Source: Leucaena leucocephala (taxonomy: Eukaryota; Streptophyta; Magnoliopsida; Fabales; Fabaceae). Taken from it: a stretch of DNA of 64,000 nucleotides. Shown here piece after piece: positions 1-9,864 of this stretch. Numbering within the stretch: the stretch's first letter is position 1; each line of letters begins with the position of its first letter. The notes beneath the pieces are model-generated. The model saw only the letters and a list, made by a program, of their open reading frames with translations. It was not told the DNA's origin and did no database searches. The stretch is from NCBI GenBank assembly GCA_037074615.1, contig CM073532.1, forward strand, positions 13,104,001 to 13,168,000. The letters run 5' to 3'. The position numbers and the translations under genes were made by a program.

Positions 1-39
1 GTTGAAATGCAGTGACGAATAGGAACAATTCGTTTGCAT
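1..39 (-). CDS. Possible first codons of a gene running off the left edge
   Basis: On the minus strand an ATG at 39-37 opens a frame of 13 codons that stays open to the window edge. The minus-strand sequence upstream of it (about 40-240) is pyrimidine-rich, with CTTCTTCTTCTTTC, CTCTCTCC and CTAGGGTTT, as is common in plant 5' leaders. No protein family can be recognised from 13 residues. A short plus-strand frame (116-172, 18 codons) competes, so the strand is an inference. If real, this would be the only ordinary host gene in the window. Confidence 0.22.
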   Translation of the reverse strand, partial: MQTNCSYSSLHFN

Positions 40-700
40 TAAGGCAGAAAGCTTACAAATGAAGCTAAAAAAGTGAGTTGAACCGAAAGAAGAAGAAACC
101 CTAGGAGAGAGAAGAATGCAGGTGGAGAGGAGAAGGATAAAGACCCTCAGGATGCAACTGCAAGAATAAGCTACTTTGGAGCTAGGAAAACCAAAAGAAG
201 CGAGAGTATATGAACTTTTAAGGAAAAGTTACCAATGTGTGTGCAAAACCAGTATCGTCTGCAGTAGTAGGTGTGGGGTCAGAGTCTTTCGGACCTTGTT
301 TCAAAATTAGGACGATAATATTCTCCCTTTGAAAAGACCATAATGCCCCTGAATTTCGGTTTCTGCTTCACAGCTGTTTAGCTTTTCGAGGTCTTAAAAA
401 GAATAAAAGCTGAAACAAATAATTTCATTTTTTGTAATTTTAATTAATTTTAAATAACCAGAAATCGTGGCCCACCGCCCATACTTTAGGGATGTTTAAA
501 TTTTAAATTCCGAAATGGAATGTGATTGGATTCGTGATGATCCAACGGTAAAAAATCGATCAGAAAAAAGGAACCGTTTCGAGAAACTGATTTGACAATT
601 TTACCCTATGAGATGCGGTGAATCTCCGATGATCTAATCCTTTCCGGACGCTGGGAGGGTATATTTGTCTGTACAAAGCATATATTTGTAGAGCTAAATC
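40..700 (-). promoter_or_regulatory. Candidate 5' leader and promoter region of the left-edge gene
   Basis: This stretch is less AT-rich than the 2 kb that follows and shows no transposon hallmark. Positions 40-240 read on the minus strand are CT-rich with a CTAGGGTTT element. Positions 240-700 contain no recognisable ORF. I see no convincing TATA box at a fixed distance, so the promoter call rests only on its position next to the possible start codon. Confidence 0.2.
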
Positions 701-2729
701 TATTTATAATAAATTAATAATTATGACAAAAAAAATATCTACCTTATATTAATGTTTTAAGAGATTTCAAAAAAAATAATAAAATCAAATTAAATTAAAA
801 TCTATATAATTAAGTGATTCAAAAAAAATATTAAAAAAAGATAGGAATCCCTTTATTTTGTTTCTAATTACATAAATCTTTCTTTTATTTTAAAAATTCA
901 TGCTTGAATCAATTTATTTAATTTTGTTAAAAATACTATAATTATAATGTATTTTATTAATTAAAATTAAATTATTCTATGAAAATAGAAGTAGATATAT
1001 TACATTTAACTTAAAATGAATTACATATATTATTTATACATCTTATATTTATAGGTTATTAATATTAAGGATTTCTATAATTTTTATAAATATAAAAAAA
1101 ATATTATACATCAGGGCATAGAGAATAACCAGTAGAAATAAAGGATATAGGATAAGTAATTAGAAAGTTAAACAAGCTTTTGGAAATAGAGGGACTTAAA
1201 CCCTCATAGTTTCAAAAATATCACATATTTTATTTTTAATTATAATTTTATTATTGTTGGCATTGACATGTAGAAATATAAGGAGACTCTAATTATTCTC
1301 TTTTGCCATCTTCAAAAAGATTTATTATCTTCAGTATATTTTTTTTTTCTTTTCTTGTCACATTGTAGTCAAGGATTATTATAGGCTAAAATATATTTTT
1401 ATTTTTTAAAAATTTATATCAAATTTTATTTTATTTTTAAAGTGCATTTATAGTCCATAATATTAACATGGTTAATTTCACTTAATAAAAAAATATTAAT
1501 ATTGTATAAACGATGATTATATAATTAAATACTAATAAAACGTGATTAGATATTAATTTTTTAGTATAACATATTATATTTTAAACCTAGTAAAGTAGAA
1601 CAGAGTTAAAATAAAATCAGTGTTTAGATTTTAATGAGTTTAATTTAAAAAAAATAAAATCAGGTAAATTAATCTCTATTTAATTAATTTTCCTTACCTT
1701 TTATCTTACACTTTTTACTAAAAACCTTATTAAAATATCATCCCCTATTTTATTTTAAATCTTTTTTAATGTACATAATTTAAGTATAAATATCTTTTTA
1801 TTAGAGATAATTATATTCGAGGTACCGTCGGGTACTAAACGTAAACATCTCTTTTAGCAGTTATTAGAATATTGGTTCACTACATTATTAGAGACTAACA
1901 CTTCCACTAGACACAACTCCCATATATAAAGATTAAAATTTAATAATACTTTATTAGATTTAATAGCATAATCATCATTTAAATTTGTTGAATTAATATA
2001 TTCCGTTAAGGTAAACTAACAATTTTAAGATTATAGTATTATAATTGTATTTTATAAACTTAAAAAATTAAAATAAAAATTGATGTAAACTCAAAGGATG
2101 ACTAAAACTTAATCTTTTATACCCCTTTATCTAAATATACTAGAAAATTAAATAAATTAGTAGAAAAAAATTTAATTTTAAATAGAGTAATAATCATAAA
2201 AAATATATTAAAAAATTGAAAGAAATATATCAAAATTTATTAATATTAAAAATTTTAAAAATAGAATCTATTTAGATTTTATATATAAATGCCTCAGAAG
2301 ATTATTAGGTGCAACTCTTTATTTTAAAGAAGAATGAAATGACAATTGGCGTACAATTTGTTTTTTTCCAAACAACTAGATTTTACAATGATGTGTCTTT
2401 TTGTTTTTGATTTGATAGCGTACAATTATGTTTCTTGATTGCTAACAATTAGAGTAAATTTTGATCAAGAAACAATCAGAGTAAATAAATTGGTACTTAA
2501 TACTGATAGCATGGATATGCATATCTTATATACTATAATATTATTCAGCGGGAATTTTACACTCCTTTTAAATTATTTACAATTTTAGTGATGGATATGT
2601 AAAGAACAAATGCTGCTCTAATACTCTCTCCGATCTTAATTATAAAAGTCATCTAATTTTTTTTAGATATACTAAGGATATCAAATAAATCAATTACTTA
2701 TGATTAAATCTAACCTCTCAAGATGGATT
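701..2729. other. AT-rich intergenic DNA, no recognisable element
   Basis: A very AT-rich stretch with many short A and T runs. I see no ORF of useful length on either strand, no terminal repeats and no similarity to the other repeats of this window. It may be old decayed repeat or gene-flanking DNA. Confidence 0.5.
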
Positions 2730-3063
2730 TGTTAGAGTGGGTATGTTTTGATGATGATAAAAGAAAAGAATTAAATTGATATTTTTTAAAATAATAAAGA
2801 TATGTTTTAATGGAATAAAGTTTAAAGAGAAAAGAGAATCACGTTGTTTAATAATGTGAAAAAGTTATTTTTGAAGTAATGAAAATGAATTTGGGTAAAA
2901 TTGTACCACAAATAAGATTAGAATACTAGATACATATGAGAAATAAGATCAGGATACTGGGGGCTATATAACCCTATATTAATTCAATATCATTTTTAAT
3001 TTAATATCATTTGAATTAATTTAAATATAATTCATCAATATCTAATATTTGAATTTAATCAAG

Positions 3064-3223
3064 CGAAAATCCCAAAAAACACCCATTTGAATTTTAAAAT
3101 TTCAAATCAAGACTTTTTACAAAAAAAAAAAGTTGTAAATAGTTTTACAAGAGTTATAAATAGCTTATAAAATGTAATAAACGGAATTTTAAAATTCAAA
3201 TGGGTGTTTTTTGAAATTTTCCC
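3064..3223. mobile_element. 160-bp Mutator-type MITE with flanking target duplication
   Basis: The element has near-perfect terminal inverted repeats of about 40 bp. The outer ends read GGGAAAATTTCAAAAAACAC, with a few changes on the left, and the repeats continue through CCCATTTGAATTTTAAAAT. It is flanked by direct repeats TTTAATCAAG (3054-3063) and TTTAATCAAA (3224-3233), a 9-10 bp duplication typical of Mutator-type insertions. A related sequence on the other strand near 56678-56693 lacks the element and has a single TTTAATTAAA, which confirms both ends. It is non-coding and non-autonomous. Confidence 0.85.
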
Positions 3224-3471
3224 TTTAATCAAACGATAATAGATAAATGTGTTATCTTTTCCTATTTTCTTATTAATTGTTTTATCTCTTTTATCCTATT
3301 ACTTTTTATTTAAATTATTTATAGGATATTTAAGTTAAGAAAATATTATCTCTGGAGATATTAGAGAAGATGACAGTTTGGAAGGATATTAAAGATAAAT
3401 AGAGATTATCATTATCATTTAGACAGTTAATAGTAAAAAGACCCATATGAACATGACTCACTCCCAAAAGC

Positions 3472-3480
3472 TATATAAAG
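3472..3480 (+). promoter_or_regulatory. TATA box of the LTR
   Basis: TATATAAAG lies about 0.8 kb before the LTR end and about 30 bp before a pyrimidine-rich stretch that would suit the start of transcription. Confidence 0.4.
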
Positions 3481-4206
3481 GACCCCAATGCTCCTCTATT
3501 CAACATACCAATCACTACTACCATCATAATTATCTTCTTCATGTTTTCCACAATTCCATCCATTTCTTTCTAAATTTTTAAAAATATATGTAGTGGCTTG
3601 AGTTCCTGTGCTTTAGAGTTAGGAGTTCAACAATTTTATGTTTTGATATTTTCCTTTATACAAATTTATGATTTCCTAGATTTAGGTTTTGATATTTGTA
3701 TATGTTGGACCTAGAGTTTCGATTGAGTCACATTTGTGATCAAATCCTTGTGATTTATTATTTTAATTTATAATTTAGTGTTCTTTATTTAATATCTTTA
3801 GTTTTCTTTTATAATTATTCATATTGGGTTCAGATGGTTAGTTATAGGGTGTTCGGTTGAATATTCATATTAGATGAACAAATCATTTATTGTTTAATTT
3901 ATCACATGTTAAGCTGATCTTCACTAATCATTATTGATGTAGTTGTATGATAGATCTAAGTATAATTGTGGATTGTTTGAATATGACCATGGCGGGTTGT
4001 TTAGGGTTTTACATGATAGGGACTTAGCATATATAATTATTATAACTCTAATATATTATTGAACTATGATAGCCACGCATCAATTCTTAGGAGCACTTGT
4101 CTTATTGGTGATATTCTTCTACACTATTGCTTTTATTTTATTTTTGTTATTATCTCCTTTTATTTTCTAAAAACTATTAATAAAGTTCTCTTCTACTCCT
4201 CCTCCT

Positions 4207-4755
4207 AATACGACCTAGATTGGCCTTTATACTACCTAGAGATTAGTTTGGTAAATAATTTGAGCGCTACCGACATGTGAATCAAATTTTGGCGCCATTG
4301 ACGGGGAGTCAATTCCCTTGACTCCTAGATTAATTAAGTATATTTTTTTTCTGCCTTTATTTTCTTAGTGTGTAGTAGAGTCTAGTCTTTAGGTGTTTTT
4401 CGATTTGATAAATTTTGGTTTGATCCCTATTGCTTTGTTGGAATTGTTTCTGACTTGCGCAGTAAAATCCAAGAAAATTCATACTGCAATTTTTCAACGT
4501 TCTAAACATTTTTAATAGCTTTAGCTATTTGGTTTGATATATTGTTGTCAAATTTGAACGTTTGTGTCAGTTTTTCTATTTTCGTTATATTTTCAATTTT
4601 TTTCATTTTTTTAATTTATCCGTTATTCGCATTTTCTTACTTCTCTAGAGTTAAGCATCGCATTGACTAACATAAAGAATACGACTTAAATTGACCTCTA
4701 TACTATATAGAGATTAATTTAGTAAATAATTTAAGCACTAATGACGGGTGACATC
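4207..4755 (+). repeat. Direct repeat of the LTR end (two copies)
   Basis: The last 78 bp of the LTR (4207-4284) recur at about 80% identity at 4678-4755, downstream of the primer site. Shared anchors are AATACGAC, TATACTA, AGAGATTA and GTAAATAATTT. The second copy lacks a primer site, so it is not a second LTR end. The DNA between the copies is AT-rich leader-like sequence without an ORF. Confidence 0.6.
4289..4306 (+). promoter_or_regulatory. Primer-binding site, tRNA-Asp type
   Basis: TTGGCGCCATTGACGGGGA follows the LTR end and matches, with two changes, the TGGCGCCGTTGCCGGGGA site known from Athila/Tat Ty3/gypsy elements, which prime reverse transcription with tRNA-Asp. Confidence 0.7.
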
Positions 4756-5048
4756 AGTGACTTTCTTTGTTCATAGCAATCAATCAGTAGCATATGATGG
4801 TCTGAGCCTATAGGCTCTAAATGAAACACTTGTGCTTTAGGACAATCTTCCCTTAATTGAATGTTAACCAATGCTATGTCAATATGTTCTCTCATATTAG
4901 CTTGCCCCTATCTCTTATAATTCTACGTATACTTTGAGCCTCAGAAATTCAAATCAATTAATTGACAATGTGAAATAGCACACTAGAAATTCAAAATCTT
5001 CCTCAGTGACCTTGGTCTTCCTCCTTCTTTTTCAACTTGGGACATCAC
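4756..5048. other. Leader or flank remnant, no ORF
   Basis: The stretch between the repeated LTR end and the SIRE-type LTR shows no coding potential or recognisable repeat. Confidence 0.4.
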
Positions 5049-7444
5049 TATTGAATCTGGTTGTATCATTCAAGAGGAGGTGAATATGGTGATTTTGAAA
5101 AATTTGAAAACTTTAAGAACTTTAAATTAAAATCAAAAGATAAAGTTTGTAAGGATATCACTGATTGTAAAAAGACGAAGGAAGCATATAAGTAAGAAGT
5201 TGAACACCGAAAATTTATACTGGTTCGACCTAACCACTTAGCCTACATCCAGTCCTCAGAACTCCTCTGAGTGTCCATTATCTTCTAAGATTTGCCAGGC
5301 TCTGGGCGCCTCAGTATATCACTTGTGAGAATCCACTCACTCCCCTTACAACATGTAAGGTAATACCAATGAGAATCCCTCTCACTACTCCTTACAATCC
5401 CATAAGGTGATAACCACTCAAGAGACCCATTCTTGAGCAACTCAAAAAATGAGATGTGGTTTTACAAATATCTCTCTCAACTAGAGGCATTGTGATAATC
5501 ACTTAAGTATAAATTCTCTAAATTTCTCTCTCTCTCTATCTATTTCAAGAATATAATATGCTCTGCACCAAAGTGGAGAAACAGAGTAAATACATAAACC
5601 TATTAGTGTTTATGATCATAATGCATTGTTGAGAATTTCTTTTTTTGTTTATGACATCTCTTGGCTTCTTCACTTTATTAGCTTTCCCTCTTCGGCTTCA
5701 TCTTCTTTTATAGATTGGTTCTTCATAAATCCATTGATACCCATTGAGATACCCATTGGATAATATATCAGTTATTGTTGACATATGCATCTGACTTTTT
5801 GTTCTTTAATCAGTCTCTTTGTTTGATCTTTGTTTCGGCCTACAAATGATCTTAAAACATACTTTAGAGAAGATGCATTAATCAATGTAAGCATATAGTA
5901 ATTGTTCCCAAATGATTTAGAATTAATGATCAAAATTTTTTAAAGTCTGGTTTAAAACTCTTTTCGCGAAATAGCTTGACTTATTAAAGAGCTTATCGAA
6001 GAACACTCTTATTCAAAATGTCTTCGATAAATTACTAATAAATTGCATTGAAACAGTATTAAATCTTATCGAGTAATTCTTTGATAACTAGTCTTATCGA
6101 AAAAAATCTTTGATAAATCTTCACTAATTCCATTTAGACATTTCTTAGATTTATCAAATAGTTCTTTGATGATAAACATCCTTATTGAAGAGCTCTTTGA
6201 AAAATATTCTTTCCAAAATATATGATTTCATAACTATCAATATGTTTCATAATACATTATTTATCGAAGTGTTCTTCGATGAATAGCCTTATTGAATATC
6301 TTATCGATAAATGCTGAAGAACATTATTTTCAAACTTTTCAAACATTCTTTGATCTTTAATCCATGTAATATCTTTGGAAATAAGAGTTCATAAGATCAT
6401 TTAGCAAATCAAAATAAGTCATAAGCTCATTAAAATCATTCAAATAATCATATGTTAAATTTTCAGCAAATTCAGAATATGAAATTTCTTCCCATTTATT
6501 GAAGTCCTTATTGAAAAGGGCCCTTATCGAAAAGGACTTCGATAAATGACCTTATTGAATAGCTATTCGATAAATATAATAAGTTATCAGAATTTAGAAC
6601 ATCCAATTTATCGAAGTGTTCTTCGATAAATAGGCTTAACGAATAGCTTATTGATAAATACCAGAAGAGCAATGTCAAACTTTCTTCTTTCATGTTTAAT
6701 TTATTTTCATTTTGCAAGATTTCTTAAAACACTTTTAGAAATAGATAATTCAAACAATTTAGCAATATTATAAGCAATAAATAAATATCAAAATCATTTA
6801 TCAAAACAATACTTCAGTGTTCTTTATAAACGAGAAATTTTCTCTATTTATCAGTGTTCTTCGATAAATTACTTTATCGATTAACTCTTTGATAAATGAG
6901 ATTTAAAATATAGTTCAAACAACAAGACACTCGATATTAAATAGAGAAAGATTTTGTTTATCGAATACCTTATTGATTAACTCATTTATCAATTAAGACT
7001 TCGATAAATCCATTTCAAAAATAATTTTCACAAAGCTTTCCATTTCAAAAACAATTTTCACGAAGCTTTCTCGAGTAATCATTTTATCCATAAATACTTA
7101 GATAAATTCTTTCACAAAATACACTGAGTCATTTTTAAATTTATTGCCTTATCGATAAATGGCCTTATCGAATAAGTCTTCGAAGAGAAATGGTTTTAAA
7201 ACAAAGACTCAGAGTTTCTTAATAGTTCATTTATCGAAGGTCTTATCGATAAACAAGCTTATCGAGTAGGTCCTCGATAAATGTACTTCTGAAAACAATT
7301 CTTTTCACAAATTCCTTTTTTATTTATCTAAAGGCTTATCGATCAAACCCCTTATCGAAAGGCTTATTGATAAATGTTCTTTATCAATTAAAATGCTTTT
7401 TGAAATCTTTTCTCAATTGTCATCATCAAAATATTAGTCTAACA
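5049..7444 (-). repeat. SIRE-type Ty1/copia LTR (element B, 3' LTR), minus strand
   Basis: Read on the minus strand the LTR starts TGTTAGACTAATATTTTGAT at 7444, directly after a polypurine tract, and ends near 5049 with the region CACCTCCTCTTGAATG, the diagnostic SIRE-type LTR tail (CACCCCCTCTTGG in better copies). The U3 half (about 5980-7380) is packed with TTATCGA, TCGATAA and the full palindrome TTATCGATAA. Hairpins of the form TTATCGAAG-TGTT-CTTCGATAA recur, for example at about 6262 and 6608. It shares this array with the LTRs at 23637 and 29155. The matching 5' LTR is not in the window. Confidence 0.85.
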
Positions 7445-7459
7445 TTTATTCCCTTTTTT
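7445..7459 (-). promoter_or_regulatory. Polypurine tract of element B
   Basis: On the minus strand AAAAAAGGGAATAAA directly precedes the LTR start, as expected for the plus-strand primer of reverse transcription. Confidence 0.7.
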
Positions 7460-8340
7460 GATGTTGACAAAACTCAATTAAAGAACTGATAAAGATTGAT
7501 CTATTAAAAAAAATGTTTGTGCAAAAATTTCAAAAATGACAGAAACCATAAGTAACACAAAAATCATACAGAAAGCACAGAAGCAATTGCTTTAATATAA
7601 GAACAAACAATCAGAATAAGAAAAACACAAAACTATTTCCTATCTTAGTTCATCTTATCTCTCCCCCTTTTTGTCAGTCATCAAAAATTGAATCATGGGA
7701 GGAAGATTGCATAGGTTCAATTGAATAAAAAACTGGTGAAGTTAGTTTGGAGGGAGGAAGATTGTGCTGGGGTTGAAGAAATAATTAGTTTAGTAGACAA
7801 TGGCTCTGAGGTGGAAGGAGAAAGATTAGATATAGAGGGAGCAGCTTGGTCAATTTCCAAAGGTGTAGAGAAAGGAATATGAGTAGAGGCAGTAGTTTGA
7901 AATCTTCTAATCTTCTAGTCCTCTTTTATTATATTCTCAGCATATTCTAAAATATCCTTCTTCTCATTACCATCCCAGTCATCAACCTTCCTTCATTTAA
8001 CATTTTCTACTATGAGTTCCTCTTTAGCACTACGTTTGAGATACAAAGCCCTTAGTTTATCAGACATTTCGGGAATTTCTTCTATCTTTACATAAGGAAC
8101 AATGGCTTTCTCATTCAACTCCTCAACAATGAGCAAGTTTTCTAATTCATTTTTAGAAGAGATCTTCACACCACTCGATTCCCTCTTATAAAACTGTCTG
8201 TTCACTTTGAGTATTCTTTTGGGCTGCTCCATAACTACAGACCTATTTAGAATTGCTTCCCCTATATCTTATGTATCTCTTCTAATCTATTCCTTGTTGG
8301 AGTCCAATCTTATTTAATCCATTACATTAAGGCCTTCTTT
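7460..8340 (-). pseudogene. Remnant of the third ORF (env-like position) of SIRE-type element B
   Basis: Minus-strand open pieces, the longest 8232-7993 (79 codons, Lys/Glu-rich), are followed by a Ser/Pro/Thr-rich stretch that runs, with stops, to a CAAAAAGGGGGAGAG tract near 7660. The stretch next to that tract matches the corresponding place in element C (25620-25680), which carries the same CATCTCTCTCC...TTTTTGTCAGTCATC signature. In SIRE-type elements this position, between pol and the 3' LTR, holds an ORF called env-like; no relation to true viral envelopes can be seen here. No function can be assigned, and the remnant is broken by several stops. Confidence 0.55.
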
Positions 8341-8387
8341 ATTTGCTCTAGTGTTGACTACAAGATTCACATTCAACACAAAATTAG

Positions 8388-8590
8388 CTAATGAGAGTTA
8401 GGACAGATAGTAAGAAACGTGTTTGTATCCCACAAGGATCCGAGTTCGATTCCTGCTGCAATTGTGAGGGCTTCTTTGATAGACGATCTCGTAAATCTCC
8501 TATAAGCACTCTCTGAGCCCTAGGGCTGTGCCTTAATCTTGGTGGAGGACCGGTGCTGAACCCATCTAAACTTGTTTTGTACAAAAAAAA
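8388..8590 (+). mobile_element. tRNA-derived SINE with poly(A) tail
   Basis: The element is bounded by a perfect 13-bp target duplication, AACACAAAATTAG (8375-8387 and 8591-8603). It contains an internal RNA polymerase III box B, GTTCGATTCC (8444-8453), and ends in a run of A after TTTTGTAC. A diverged box A may be TAGCTAATGAGAG at the left end. The length of about 200 bp suits a plant SINE. It has no coding capacity; mobilisation would need a LINE reverse transcriptase. It sits inside LINE-derived sequence. The 66-codon minus frame across it is accidental. Confidence 0.88.
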
Positions 8591-8603
8591 AACACAAAAT
8601 TAG

Positions 8604-9720
8604 GATCCACTTATTTCCAACAATTAGTGTCTACTATTCCACAGTCTTCATCCTCTCATTATCAAAGTCAACATCAATCTTCAAATCCCTCTATTCTACA
8701 TCCCCTTCCTTTACTTCTTCTAATAAACATCCCTTCCTTCTCCTATCAAAACATTCCCTTTTGAAATACTCATAATTTTCCACAATTAAAGTTTCTTCAA
8801 AGGTCTTAACTATCCTACACTTAGCCAAGGACCATAGCGAGGTTAATTTGGATTAGCTTCTGACCTCAATCTTTTAGAATTGCATGTCCTTGACTCATGA
8901 TTCGTACAACCACATTTATAATAGAAATTATGCAATCTCTCATAACACACCTTTGCCCAAGTCTTCCTGCCATCAGGACGAATCACCCAAAAACCCGCAA
9001 CTAGAGGTTTATCCACATCAACCTCAGCTCTGAATCTTAGAAAACTCTGTGACATTGAGTCTTCGAACTCAAGATCTTCCATCAGAACCACTTTACCAAA
9101 TATGGAACCAAATCTACGAATATTCTTTGAAAACTTAGCTTCCAAAGGTAAATCATGGATCTGGATACATAATGGACATTGATTGAAGTCAATTTCATCC
9201 ATAATCGAATATCGACTTCGTTCTTGCAAATAGAGCAAGTGACCTTAGACTGTCCAAGGTCTACTTCTAATGATCCACCTACCATCAACCTTTGAATAAA
9301 AAATGAACATGAATTCATTCTTTCAAATCTCCACAATCCTTAATCCTTCGTTGATATTCCAAGCTTTCTGCATCGCAATCAAGACAATATTGCTCCCTAA
9401 CTTCTTATCAGTGAGAACCTTCCCTACTAGAATAAACTTACTCAAACCCTTACCACACTCCGCCTTTAATATCAAGGAACTTGCTTCCCCGATCGACTCA
9501 CCTCCAACCTCCTCCATGATCGGAATAAACCACCGAGAAGTAGCGATAGAACACTCTCACACACCACCGAGAACCGGTGGCAGTATGACCCATATACAAC
9601 CAGGAACTCTCACACTCACGGAAAGGAGAAAGAAACTCTCTCGCACTCACAGAGAGTACCTTATAGAAGAATATTTATTAATTTTTATTATTTACAATAA
9701 TCAATCAAGCTCCTGTTGAT
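8604..9720 (-). pseudogene. LINE (L1-type) ORF1 remnant with DUF4283-like domain and zinc knuckle
   Basis: The minus strand holds the start of a plant L1-type LINE. The leader is at about 9720-9518, the ATG at 9517, and an N-terminal piece (9517-9323) contains GKVLTDKKLG and MQKAWNINEGLRIVEI. After a stop come pieces with RPWTV and GHLL, then a 131-codon frame (9238-8843) with IQIHDLPLEAKFSKNIRRFG, GFWVIRPDGRKTWAKVCYE and a knuckle of the form Cys-Gly-Cys...His...Cys (YKCGCTNHESRTC). These match the DUF4283/zf-CCHC_4 arrangement of LINE RNA-binding proteins. The frame is broken by stops at 9322 and 8842 and by frameshifts. YGPWLSVG-like coding traces continue to the SINE insertion and perhaps beyond it to about 8250. 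ORF2 (endonuclease/reverse transcriptase) is absent, so this is a dead fragment. Confidence 0.8.
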
Positions 9721-9859
9721 GTTAATGGTTCAATTTCTAGATATTAGAGATATCTAGATGTTGATGGTGCTTCACCCTTACTTGCAAATATATTCTATTT
9801 TTCTATGTTGGAGTAGAGCTGGGCTGAGCCCGTTTTACACAAAAATGGGTCGAGATCGG
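9721..9859. other. Short unassigned stretch with GGGCTGAGCCCG motif
   Basis: DNA between the LINE leader and the next LTR. It carries GGGCTGAGCCCG and ATGGGTCGAGATCGGGCTGG. Together with 13050-13074 and 15720-15745 (ATGGGCTGCAGCCCGC) this appears to be one host sequence into which two LTRs were inserted. Confidence 0.4.
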
Positions 9860-9864
9860 GCTGG

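Larger units (their letters stand above)
2730..4284 (+). repeat. LTR with tRNA-Asp-type primer site downstream (Athila/Tat-like Ty3/gypsy), left boundary uncertain
   Basis: The right boundary is supported by a primer-binding site starting a few bases after a CA end (GTGAATCA). A TATA box (TATATAAAG, 3472-3480) lies in the expected place for an LTR promoter, followed by a CT-rich leader. The left end is a candidate TGTTAGAGTGGG at 2730, but that start also resembles SIRE-type LTRs, so 2730-3310 and 3311-4284 could be different elements. A MITE sits inside at 3064-3223. No coding part of a gypsy element follows, because the internal region is cut off near 5049. Confidence 0.45.

Noticed and set aside
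5980..7380. TTATCGATAA-rich DNA as a centromeric or other satellite
   Set aside because: There is no constant repeat unit, and the arrays are confined to U3 of SIRE-type LTRs with clear boundaries.
8444..8453. Box B as part of a tRNA gene
   Set aside because: No cloverleaf or CCA-proximal stem fits, and the flanking 13-bp duplication and A-tail show a SINE.
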